Below are positions 5,570 through 12,012 of a stretch of 12,080 bases of DNA, piece after piece. Both the position numbers and the translations under genes were made by a program. Location of the stretch: assembly GCA_031289235.1 (NCBI GenBank), contig JAITPU010000002.1, forward strand, positions 1 to 12,080, in the 5' to 3' direction. The notes below the pieces were generated by a model that did not search any database, was not told the DNA's origin, and saw only the letters and a list, made by a program, of their open reading frames with translations. Position 1 is the stretch's first letter. Each line of letters opens with the position of its first letter. This DNA comes from Eubacteriales Family XIII. Incertae Sedis bacterium. GTDB lineage: Bacteria; Bacillota; Clostridia; Peptostreptococcales; Anaerovoracaceae.

Positions 5570-7306
5570 TCAATCACCGGGACCACCGGCGCTTTGAGAG
5601 GCGCCGGCGCCGCTTCGTGGCGCGCCGCCTTCACGCCGCGCGCCGACGCCCGGACCACCAATCATCATCGTGTTCTGCGGCAGTTCAACATCCGCCGCCA
5701 CAGGAACGAATACTATATCTCCGTTTTTAAGCCCGGTTTTTACCTCAATAAAGCTGTTGTCGTTCAATCCCAGTTCTACCTGTACATACCGGCTGCCAGA
5801 CGGCAAGGAGGTCTGTTTAAGACCGCCTTCAGTTCCGGAATCTTCGGGGCCGGCGGCGGCGAACGCGTCCTTCATCAGCACGGTATTCCCGCGATTTACG
5901 GCGCTTACGGGTATTACAAGAACATCTTGCACCGAATCGACGAGAATATTCGCCGTCGCGTTCATCCCCGGCCACAGGCCTTCCGTCTGATCAAACACGA
6001 CTTTCACGGGAAAAGTCGTGACCCCGTTGCTCGAAGCCCCGAGGATGCCCACGCTCTGCACCGTTCCTTGAAATATCTGCTCAGGAAGGGCGTCAACCGT
6101 TATGCTCGCTTTTTGTCCCTGCTTCATCTTCGCGATATCCAGTTCGTCAACATTGACGGTAAAGCTCATCACGGACATATCCGCGATCACCGCCATCACC
6201 GTTTTTGTTCCCGATTCCAGTGAATCGCCCGCTTTTATCGTTTTGGATATAATCGAACCTGAAATCGGCGCGGTAATGTTATAGTCATCAAGTTGTTTTT
6301 CAGCGCTTTCATATGACAATTCAGCTTCACGCAACGATATCTGGCTGTCCTTCACGCTGTCGTCAAGAGAGTCGTTCGACAATACGGCCACCGTCGCGCC
6401 GCTGCTGACGCTTTCGCCCGTCACAACGGGGATTTTATCAATCAGTCCGCTTGACTGCGCCGTTATAAACTCTTCGCTCCCGCCTTTCAAAGTTCCGCCT
6501 CCATAGCTGCTCATTCCGCCCGCGCCGACTGTGACATAGACCCCTGATGAAAGCGCGCCGGGATTTTCAACGGTGACATCCACGTCGGTCACGGTGACAA
6601 AACCGTCCAGCACGCGGTTTGTGTCATAAATCTTTGTGATCTTACCCTCTAACACTTCGAAAGTGTTCTCTATCGTGACGTCCGCCTGTTGACCCTCGTA
6701 CAGAGAAGTCGCATCGTTGGCGCTGAAAGGAACTCTGACAGTCAGATAAAAATCATCCACGACTTTTGCGATCCTTCCACCCGAATTCACATTATCTCCT
6801 TCCTCCACGTAAATCTCTGAAATTCTCCCGTCGATCGGGGATGTGACATTCAGCCCGGCGTATGAATCCGCCGTCCGTTCATTGCTTATCCTTGATTTTT
6901 CAAGCGATAAATTCGCTCTTTCCAGACTGTCTTCCACAGACGACGAATCCATCCTATACAGAAGAGCGCCCTTTTCCACATGGTCGCCCTCGCTGAACGT
7001 ATCGCCGATGACATCCCCGCCGGCCAGGAAAACCACCTCGTACTGCGCGTTTGGCTGCACAGTCCCGGAACCGCTCAGCGAAACCGTTATATTTCCGTTC
7101 ATAACTTCATATTCCGTATACTGCGGACCCTCGACTTTCGGAGAGGAGAAAGTCCTGAAAGTGAAATAAACCGCAACGACGAGTACAAGGCATATTGCCG
7201 CGATCACGATGTTGCGTTTCCGCTTGCCCGCACGGCGGCGCTTGCCCGTAAAAGGGATTTTCGCAACATCCTGTTCTTGATTGTCATTCGTTAATATTTT
7301 TTCCAA
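5570..7306 (-). CDS. Membrane-fusion (HlyD/MacA-like) adaptor with duplicated lipoyl-barrel module
   Basis: This 578-residue adaptor is the first gene of the exporter operon. It has a basic cytoplasmic N-terminus, one membrane segment (about 32-50) and a long extracytoplasmic part. Two lipoyl-type modules are visible. The first has halves at about 90-118 and 153-183 (TSPIDGRISEIYVEEGD), joined by a short helical hairpin. The second has halves at about 281-309 and 343-375 (TAPISGSIISKTIKAGD), joined by a longer helix containing REAELSYESAEKQLDDY. Each is followed by a beta-barrel-like stretch. The last 30 or so residues are Gly/Ser/Ala-rich and look disordered. MacA-type adaptors link ABC pumps to outer components and usually have one such module. 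I chose the TTG at 7306 because GGAG (7315-7318) lies 8 bases before it. In-frame ATGs at 7327 and farther upstream have no ribosome site and would add only residues unlike the family. Confidence 0.87.
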   Translation of the reverse strand: MEKILTNDNQEQDVAKIPFTGKRRRAGKRKRNIVIAAICLVLVVAVYFTFRTFSSPKVEGPQYTEYEVMNGNITVSLSGSGTVQPNAQYEVVFLAGGDVIGDTFSEGDHVEKGALLYRMDSSSVEDSLERANLSLEKSRISNERTADSYAGLNVTSPIDGRISEIYVEEGDNVNSGGRIAKVVDDFYLTVRVPFSANDATSLYEGQQADVTIENTFEVLEGKITKIYDTNRVLDGFVTVTDVDVTVENPGALSSGVYVTVGAGGMSSYGGGTLKGGSEEFITAQSSGLIDKIPVVTGESVSSGATVAVLSNDSLDDSVKDSQISLREAELSYESAEKQLDDYNITAPISGSIISKTIKAGDSLESGTKTVMAVIADMSVMSFTVNVDELDIAKMKQGQKASITVDALPEQIFQGTVQSVGILGASSNGVTTFPVKVVFDQTEGLWPGMNATANILVDSVQDVLVIPVSAVNRGNTVLMKDAFAAAGPEDSGTEGGLKQTSLPSGSRYVQVELGLNDNSFIEVKTGLKNGDIVFVPVAADVELPQNTMMIGGPGVGARREGGAPRSGAGASQSAGGPGD

Positions 7307-7314
7307 TTTATATA

Positions 7315-7318
7315 CTCC
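7315..7318 (-). promoter_or_regulatory. Ribosome site supporting a TTG start for the adaptor gene
   Basis: On the minus strand GGAG is followed by 8 bases and then TTG GAA AAA at 7306. The only nearby in-frame ATG (7327) lies upstream of this site and has no purine-rich sequence before it. The ATG at 7320 is out of frame. Confidence 0.6.
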
Positions 7319-7326
7319 ATACCCCA

Positions 7327-7345
7327 TCACGCAAGCGTGACGCTT
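7327..7345 (-). promoter_or_regulatory. Two overlapping palindromes in the adaptor gene leader
   Basis: TCACGCAAGCGTGA (7327-7340) and AAGCGTGACGCTT (7333-7345) are each self-complementary and share eight bases, so in RNA only one hairpin could form at a time. They lie about 20 to 40 bases upstream of the TTG start. They could be an operator or a leader switch. Part of the motif, GTGACGCTTA, recurs at 3645-3654 near the end of the permease gene. Nothing in the sequence shows what would bind. Confidence 0.3.
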
Positions 7346-7369
7346 AAAACTGTCGCTTATTATCGGGAT

Positions 7370-7399
7370 ATTATCGCATAAATGTGATATAGTTGTGAA
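7370..7399 (-). promoter_or_regulatory. Possible promoter of the adaptor-ABC-SLH operon
   Basis: On the minus strand TTCACA (7394-7399) and GATAAT (7370-7375) are spaced 18 bases apart, upstream of the palindromes and of the TTG start at 7306. The match is moderate. A competing pair, TTGATT with TATAAT spaced 15 bases, lies farther upstream at about 7470-7496. One or both may drive the operon. Confidence 0.4.
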
Positions 7400-7468
7400 G
7401 AGTAAAAGAAGAATTTTTCGCATATACACAATTTCTACAAACCTCTTTAATATAATTTATGTATATAA

Positions 7469-7483
7469 TTATAATCGTTACAA
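7469..7483. promoter_or_regulatory. Per-box-like site at the copA promoter
   Basis: TTATAATCGTTACAA matches the PerR consensus TTATAATNATTATAA at 12 of 14 informative positions. It shares the TTATAA...TTACAA form, with the same T-to-C change, with the site over the PerR-like gene's start. It covers a candidate -10 TATAAT (7470-7475) and lies about 40 to 55 bases before the copA ATG. A further TATAAT occurs at 7451-7456 and another at 7464-7469, but none has a good -35. No CopY box (TACAnnTGTA) or G+C-rich CsoR-type palindrome is seen. PerR control of copA is inference. Confidence 0.42.
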
Positions 7484-7509
7484 AATTTAATCAAGATTGT
7501 ACACAGAAC

Positions 7510-7517
7510 GAGGTGAT
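7510..7517 (+). promoter_or_regulatory. Extended ribosome site fixing the copA start
   Basis: GAGGTGAT is complementary to the 3' end of 16S rRNA over eight bases and stands 6 bases before the ATG at 7524. It lies downstream of the in-frame TTG at 7497, which would begin translation ahead of its own ribosome site and is therefore unlikely. Confidence 0.85.
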
Positions 7518-7523
7518 CCGGAG

Positions 7524-9989
7524 ATGGAGAGTCAAATATTGAGCATACGGGGCATGACCTGCGCGGCCTGCGCCCAGCGAATCGAAAGAACAGTCCGAAA
7601 ATTGCCGGGCGTGAAGCGGGCCTCGGTAAATCTGGCGAGCGAGAAACTGTTCGTGGAATACGAAGCGGACAGTCTTCAGATTTCCGTTGTCAGGGAATCC
7701 ATAGCGAAAATCGGCTATCAGGCGGTGGAAAAGTCAGATACCAAAAATGTCATAATACCGATAGGCGATATGACCTGTGCAGCTTGCGCGCGGAGGATCG
7801 AAAAGGTTGTAGGGAAGCTGGAGGGCGTGACCGGCGCATCGGTCAATTTTGCCACTGAGAAAGCTTCTATCTCCTATGATCCGAAAAAAGTTCGTTTATC
7901 CATTATAAGGAAAGCGATCGAAAAGGCCGGATACAAGGCGCTGGAGCTTTCAAGGCCCGACGCGGTCGATGACGATATGGCGCGCAGGCGGAAAGATATC
8001 CGCGTACTATGGGCGAAGTTCATCGTTTCAGCCGCGTTCTCGCTGCCGCTTTTGTACATCGCGATGGCGCCGATGATCACGGTGATCCGCCTGCCCTTCC
8101 CATCCGGACTCGACCCGATGAAATACCCGCTGCTTTACGCGCTTGTCGAGCTTATCCTCGTCGCTCCCGTCATCGGCGTGGGATATAAATTTTATACCGT
8201 CGGCTTCAGGGCGCTTTTTCAGCGCAGCCCGAACATGGATTCGCTGATCGCGATCGGCACAACGGCGGCTGTCCTGTACAGCGCCTATAACGTAGGCCGG
8301 ATAGCGGCCGGCGGGTTTGGCGCGGTGGAATCGCTGTATTTTGAAACGGCAGGCGTTATTATCACCCTGATCCTGCTCGGCAAATCGCTGGAAGCCGTTT
8401 CAAAAGGCAGAACGGGCGAGGCCATAAAGAAGATGATGGGGCTTGCGCCCAAAACGGCGACCGTAATACAAGACGGCGCGGAAAAAGAAATCCCGATTGA
8501 AGAAGTGGAAATCGGCGACATCGTCGCAGTGAAGCCCGGCGCGAAAATTCCCGTTGACGGAACGATAATAGAGGGCCGCACAGCCATAGACGAATCCATG
8601 CTGACCGGCGAGAGTATGCCGGTGGACAAAAAAGCCGGCGACGCGGTTTACGCCGCCTCGCTGAACGCCAACGGCGCGATCCGCTTCCGCGCCGACAAGA
8701 TCGGCTCGGACACGGCGCTGGCGCAGATCATCAGGCTGGTGGAAGAGGCCCAGGGTTCCAAGGCGCCAATCGCGCAGACAGCCGACATCGTATCGGGCTA
8801 CTTCGTGCCGATCGTATGCGCTATCGCGGCGCTTGCCGGTGTCGCCTGGTTCTTAGGCTCGCGGGATTTGGAATTCTCGCTGACCATATTTATCTCCGTG
8901 CTTGTCATCGCCTGCCCTTGCGCCTTAGGGCTGGCCACGCCGACCGCCATCATGGTCGGAACCGGAAAAGGAGCCGAGAACGGCATTCTCATAAAGAGCG
9001 GGGAGGCGCTGGAAACCGCCCATAAAATCGATACGGTCGTGTTTGATAAAACAGGCACCATCACTGAAGGCAAGCCGGCCGTTACGGACGTTATCACCGC
9101 GCGGGGAACAAAGCGGAAGCAACTGCTGCAAATAGCGGCGTCGGCCGAAAAAGGCTCGGAACACCCGCTTGGACAGGCAATCGTACATGAGGCGGAAGAC
9201 AAAGGCTTAGATTTTTTGAAGACAGATACTTTCGAGGCAATTACAGGACGCGGCATTGAAGCCAAGATAAACGGCGCGGCGGTTCTCGCCGGTAACCGCA
9301 AACTGATGAAAGAACGGAAAATTTCTCTTTCGGCTCTGGAAAAGGCCTCCGACAAGCTGGCCGGGGAAGGGAAAACACCTATGTACGTGGCGATAGACGG
9401 AAGTCTCGCCGGAATCATAGCCGTGGCCGACGTCGTGAAGCAATCCAGCCGCGCCGCCATCGAAAGCCTGCACAAAATGAATATTCAGGTGGCGATGATT
9501 ACCGGCGACAACAAAAAGACCGCCGCCGCCATCGCGAAGCAGGTGGGCATAGACAGGGTGCTTTCGGAGGTGCTGCCTCAAGATAAATCCGACGAAGTCA
9601 AAAAGCTGCAGGGCGAGGGCCGCGTTGTAGCGATGGTTGGCGACGGCATCAACGACGCGCCCGCGCTGACGCAGGCCGATATAGGCGTCGCCATCGGCTC
9701 GGGAACCGATGTTGCGATGGACTCCGCGGACATCGTGCTCATGCGCTCCGACCTGATGGACGTGCCGACCGCCGTCAACCTGAGCAAAAAGACCATACGA
9801 AATATCAAGCAGAACCTGTTTTGGGCGTTCGGGTACAATACTGTGGGTATTCCCATAGCGGCAGGCGTGTTGCACCTCTTTGGCGGGCCGCTCTTAAATC
9901 CTATCTTCGCCGCCGCCGCCATGAGCCTGAGTTCGGTGTCAGTGCTGACAAACGCGCTGCGGCTGAAACGATTTAAGGCCGCGCATTGA
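7524..9989 (+). CDS. copA: Cu(I)-exporting P1B-type ATPase CopA
   Basis: The 821-residue pump moves Cu(I) out of the cytoplasm using ATP. Two N-terminal heavy-metal domains are visible, each with GMTCAAC or DMTCAAC (C13/C16 and C85/C88). The membrane part carries the transport motif C464-P465-C466. Other motifs are phosphorylation site D508 in DKTGT, the P1B signature H547-P548 (SEHPLG), the actuator motif TGES, and the hinge GDGIND at 706-711. The last membrane segment has MSLSSVSVLTNALRL, typical of the Cu(I)-specific P1B-1 group rather than the Zn/Cd group. Length and domain order are normal for Bacillota CopA. copZ follows 75 bases downstream on the same strand, very likely co-transcribed. 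The start is set by GAGGTGAT; the upstream TTG was rejected. Silver as an alternative substrate cannot be excluded. Confidence 0.97.
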   Translation: MESQILSIRGMTCAACAQRIERTVRKLPGVKRASVNLASEKLFVEYEADSLQISVVRESIAKIGYQAVEKSDTKNVIIPIGDMTCAACARRIEKVVGKLEGVTGASVNFATEKASISYDPKKVRLSIIRKAIEKAGYKALELSRPDAVDDDMARRRKDIRVLWAKFIVSAAFSLPLLYIAMAPMITVIRLPFPSGLDPMKYPLLYALVELILVAPVIGVGYKFYTVGFRALFQRSPNMDSLIAIGTTAAVLYSAYNVGRIAAGGFGAVESLYFETAGVIITLILLGKSLEAVSKGRTGEAIKKMMGLAPKTATVIQDGAEKEIPIEEVEIGDIVAVKPGAKIPVDGTIIEGRTAIDESMLTGESMPVDKKAGDAVYAASLNANGAIRFRADKIGSDTALAQIIRLVEEAQGSKAPIAQTADIVSGYFVPIVCAIAALAGVAWFLGSRDLEFSLTIFISVLVIACPCALGLATPTAIMVGTGKGAENGILIKSGEALETAHKIDTVVFDKTGTITEGKPAVTDVITARGTKRKQLLQIAASAEKGSEHPLGQAIVHEAEDKGLDFLKTDTFEAITGRGIEAKINGAAVLAGNRKLMKERKISLSALEKASDKLAGEGKTPMYVAIDGSLAGIIAVADVVKQSSRAAIESLHKMNIQVAMITGDNKKTAAAIAKQVGIDRVLSEVLPQDKSDEVKKLQGEGRVVAMVGDGINDAPALTQADIGVAIGSGTDVAMDSADIVLMRSDLMDVPTAVNLSKKTIRNIKQNLFWAFGYNTVGIPIAAGVLHLFGGPLLNPIFAAAAMSLSSVSVLTNALRLKRFKAAH

Positions 9990-10064
9990 GGGCGGGAAGC
10001 GCATAAACTTTGAAAATTGAAAATTCTTTGAATTTATTTGAATTGAAATGAAGGGAACACTAAA

Positions 10065-10274
10065 ATGGAAAAAACTGTCTTAAACGTGGAAGGTATGTCC
10101 TGTGAGCATTGCGTGAAGGCGATTACAAACGCGGTCGGCGCGCTGCCCGGCGTGACCGGCGTTTCGGTGGATCTGTCCGGGAAAACAGTGGAGTTCGAAT
10201 ATGATCCGGCCAAAAGCGCGCTGGACAAAATCAAATTCGAGATCGAGGAGCAGGGCTACGAAGTAATCGCATAG
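10065..10274 (+). CDS. copZ: Copper chaperone CopZ (single heavy-metal-associated domain)
   Basis: The 69-residue protein is a single HMA domain with the ferredoxin-like pattern and the metal motif GMSCEHC (C13/C16). It also has the usual closing element EEQGYEVIA. CopZ-type chaperones bind Cu(I) in the cytoplasm and hand it to the N-terminal domains of CopA, encoded just upstream. H15 between the cysteines is common in CopZ. The ribosome site is AAGGGA (10051-10056), 8 bases before the ATG. The 75-base gap from copA is AT-rich and repetitive (several TTGAA-type repeats) with no terminator, so one transcript probably covers both. No clear terminator follows; the convergent MATE gene ends 28 bases away. 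Confidence 0.95.
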   Translation: MEKTVLNVEGMSCEHCVKAITNAVGALPGVTGVSVDLSGKTVEFEYDPAKSALDKIKFEIEEQGYEVIA

Positions 10275-10280
10275 CGCGAG

Positions 10281-10326
10281 CCTGTACAGATCAGGGCGTC
10301 TATTATATCGGGACATCTGATACAGG
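10281..10326. terminator. Weak hairpin between convergent copZ and MATE genes
   Basis: CCTGTACAGAT (10281-10291) can pair with ATCTGATACAGG (10315-10326), leaving one bulged A, around a 23-base loop. It overlaps the last codons of the MATE gene. No U-run follows on either strand, so it is at best a weak shared stop or a transcript-end stabiliser. Confidence 0.25.
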
Positions 10327-11718
10327 TGTGTCTACAGGCACGTCTTTTGCCTTTGTGGAACCAAGCTGTTTCCACACGCGGAGCAGGACGACGGCGGTAA
10401 TGATTACCGCAACAATATCCGCCGCGGGAGCCGCCCAGAAAATACCTGTTACTCCGATGTATTGCGAGAAAATCACTGAAAAGCCAATCAGAAAAACGAC
10501 GTCCCGAACCATCGACAGAGGTATAGCCGCGGCTGCTTTCCCGATTGACTGAAGGAAAATCGCGCACGCTTTTTGGATGCAGGTCAGGATGATCAATGAC
10601 AGATAAATGCGTAAGCACTTGACCGCAAAGGTTGTGTAGAGTTCCCCGTCAGAGCCAAAAAGCCGGATAAACGCGTGCGGTATTACTTCGAACAAAACCG
10701 TAGCAATCGCGCTTGTGATAAATACCCATAAAATGACGTATTTGAAAGTCTGCTTCACACGGTCGTATCGTTTCGCTCCGTAGTTGAAGCCGATGATCGG
10801 CTGCGCCCCTGCCGCGATACCGATGGCGATGTTCAGGAGAATCTGGAACAGTTTCATAATGACGACAAAAGCCGCCAGAGGAATATCCGGGCCATACGCC
10901 GACATCGCGCCGTATGATACAAGCAATTTATTGTTTACAACGGTAATAATCACGATGGAAATTTGTGTGAGAAAGCTGGAGCCGCCCAAAGGAATGACGG
11001 GCTTGATTGCTTTCCAGCTCGGTTTAAAATCCGATAAGCGAATACGGAATGTTTTGCTCCGGCGAAGATACAGCGCACATAAAATAAAGCTGACAAGCTG
11101 ACCGAAAATCGTCGCGTAAGCCGCGCCCTGAATCCCCCAATGCCATACGAAAATGGTAATCGGGTCAAAAATAATGTTTAAGACGGCTCCCACGAGCATC
11201 GTCATCATAGCGTAACGGGGGCTGCCGTCAGCCCGGATAATAGCTGCCAGAGTATTTTGCGCCAAAGCAATCGGAATCATGATAAAGATAATATATCCGT
11301 AATCACGGGCTAATCCGATTGTGGCTTCCGTCGCTCCGAGCGCGTAAAGAATACTGTTCCCCAAAAGATAGCAGACCGCTATAATCGCAGCGCCGGACAT
11401 AAAGGAAAACAGGATACTGTTGGCGATGGTTTTGCCAACGTTTTTCGTATCTCCGCGCCCCTGCGACAGGCTTAGATACGCCGCCGCCCCATCTCCGAAC
11501 AAAAGGGAAGCTCCCCACCCGACGACGGTAATGGGGAAGATGATTCCGGTTGCCGCGTTTCCGAGATACCCAATGCCGTTTCCGACAAAAATCTGGTCAA
11601 CGATATTGTAAAGGCAGGAGATGATCAGAGATACGACGCACGGAATGGCAAACTTGGGCAAGAGCTTGCGTATGGGTTCCGTGATAAGATAGTTGTTGCT
11701 TTGTTGTGATTTGTCCAC
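10303..11718 (-). CDS. MATE-family multidrug efflux transporter, MepA-like
   Basis: This 471-residue integral membrane protein shows the twelve-segment, two-half MATE pattern. Typical features are the opening TEPIRKLLPKFAIPCVVSLI, then CLYNIVDQIFVGNGIG, and FGDGAAAYLSLSQGRGD at the end of the second segment. The start of the second half has related features (IPLGGSSFLTQISI, QPIIGFNYGAKRYDR). MATE proteins expel cationic drugs, dyes or metabolites in exchange for sodium or protons; the closest well-studied group here is Staphylococcus MepA. The start is GTG (11718) with GAGG 7 bases before it; no better ATG exists near the N-terminus. The 5' region holds its own promoter, an intrinsic terminator and a leader ORF ending at the ribosome site, so expression is probably induced by attenuation. 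The real substrate is unknown. Confidence 0.93.
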   Translation of the reverse strand: MDKSQQSNNYLITEPIRKLLPKFAIPCVVSLIISCLYNIVDQIFVGNGIGYLGNAATGIIFPITVVGWGASLLFGDGAAAYLSLSQGRGDTKNVGKTIANSILFSFMSGAAIIAVCYLLGNSILYALGATEATIGLARDYGYIIFIMIPIALAQNTLAAIIRADGSPRYAMMTMLVGAVLNIIFDPITIFVWHWGIQGAAYATIFGQLVSFILCALYLRRSKTFRIRLSDFKPSWKAIKPVIPLGGSSFLTQISIVIITVVNNKLLVSYGAMSAYGPDIPLAAFVVIMKLFQILLNIAIGIAAGAQPIIGFNYGAKRYDRVKQTFKYVILWVFITSAIATVLFEVIPHAFIRLFGSDGELYTTFAVKCLRIYLSLIILTCIQKACAIFLQSIGKAAAAIPLSMVRDVVFLIGFSVIFSQYIGVTGIFWAAPAADIVAVIITAVVLLRVWKQLGSTKAKDVPVDTPVSDVPI

Positions 11719-11723
11719 AGTTT

Positions 11724-11807
11724 TTACCTCGCTCTTTCAGAATGTTTGGGAGTCTTTATCTGAGAAAAGCTACCTGAAAACTGCGTCATGACAAACAAAA
11801 AGCGCAT
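11724..11807 (-). CDS. Candidate 27-codon leader ORF upstream of the MATE gene
   Basis: An ATG at 11807 opens a 27-codon frame beginning MRFLFVMTQF and ending KHSERAR. Its TAA (11724-11726) overlaps the GAGGTAA of the MATE ribosome site, 5 bases before the GTG start. The frame differs from that of the MATE gene. The start codon lies within the 3' arm of the leader terminator, so only transcripts that pass the terminator carry the whole ORF. A second in-frame ATG lies at codon 7. No clear ribosome site precedes the first ATG, which weakens the case. Leader peptides of this size control several drug-resistance genes in Bacillota through ribosome stalling; a similar role here is inference. Confidence 0.45.
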   Translation of the reverse strand: MRFLFVMTQFSGSFSQIKTPKHSERAR

Positions 11808-11834
11808 AGAATTCGTCCGGAATTCTACGCGCTT
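11792..11834 (-). terminator. Intrinsic terminator in the MATE leader (candidate attenuator)
   Basis: In minus-strand RNA AAGCGCGUAGAAUUC pairs with GAAUUCUAUGCGCUU over 15 positions (plus-strand arms 11820-11834 and 11800-11814) around a 5-base loop. The single non-Watson-Crick position is G-U in minus-strand RNA but A-C on the plus strand, so the structure fits the minus transcript. UUUGUUUGU follows directly. It lies between the MATE promoter and the MATE gene, so transcription must pass it for the gene to be expressed. On the plus strand no T-run follows the hairpin. Confidence 0.8.
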
Positions 11835-11851
11835 CGGCTGTCCAACTCTTA

Positions 11852-11880
11852 TTTATACCACAATCACATCACTTTGTCAA
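11852..11880 (-). promoter_or_regulatory. Promoter of the MATE gene
   Basis: On the minus strand a perfect -35 TTGACA (11875-11880) and -10 TATAAA (11852-11857) are spaced 17 bases apart. The predicted start is near 11845, about 11 bases before the terminator hairpin and about 127 bases before the MATE GTG. Confidence 0.82.
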
Positions 11881-12012
11881 ACACTTTTTTGAAAGGCGGA
11901 CGCCGCGGTAAGTAGTAAAAAGAAATGCCCAAAAGAATAAAAAAGAGACCCATCAAGGGCCAAAGCAGTTACAATGTAGTTGTAAGCCAACGAGGTAACT
12001 GGAGGGACGAAG
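11881..12012. other. Spacer between the MATE promoter and the IS-like element
   Basis: No gene is seen. TTACAA (11969-11974) and TTGTAA (11980-11985) form a small inverted repeat with a 5-base spacer, shortly before the transposase-like start. The left terminal repeat of the insertion element should lie somewhere in this stretch, but I cannot place it without the right end. A purine-rich segment (about 11915-11950) shows no structure. Confidence 0.3.

Noticed and set aside
7307..7429. Longer adaptor protein starting at ATG 7429 or ATG 7327
   Set aside because: Neither start has a ribosome site. The added residues run through the divergent promoter region and palindromes, and do not look like an adaptor N-terminus.
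7441..7500. CopY- or CsoR-type copper operator upstream of copA
   Set aside because: No TACAnnTGTA box or G+C-rich palindrome is present. TGTACA at 7499-7504 is too short to count.
7497..7523. Longer CopA beginning at TTG (7497)
   Set aside because: The extended ribosome site GAGGTGAT lies downstream of it and points to the ATG at 7524. The extra nine residues do not belong to the heavy-metal domain.
8798..9875. Long open frames on the minus strand inside copA
   Set aside because: They are antisense shadows of a strongly conserved coding region, with no ribosome sites and serine/alanine-rich translations.
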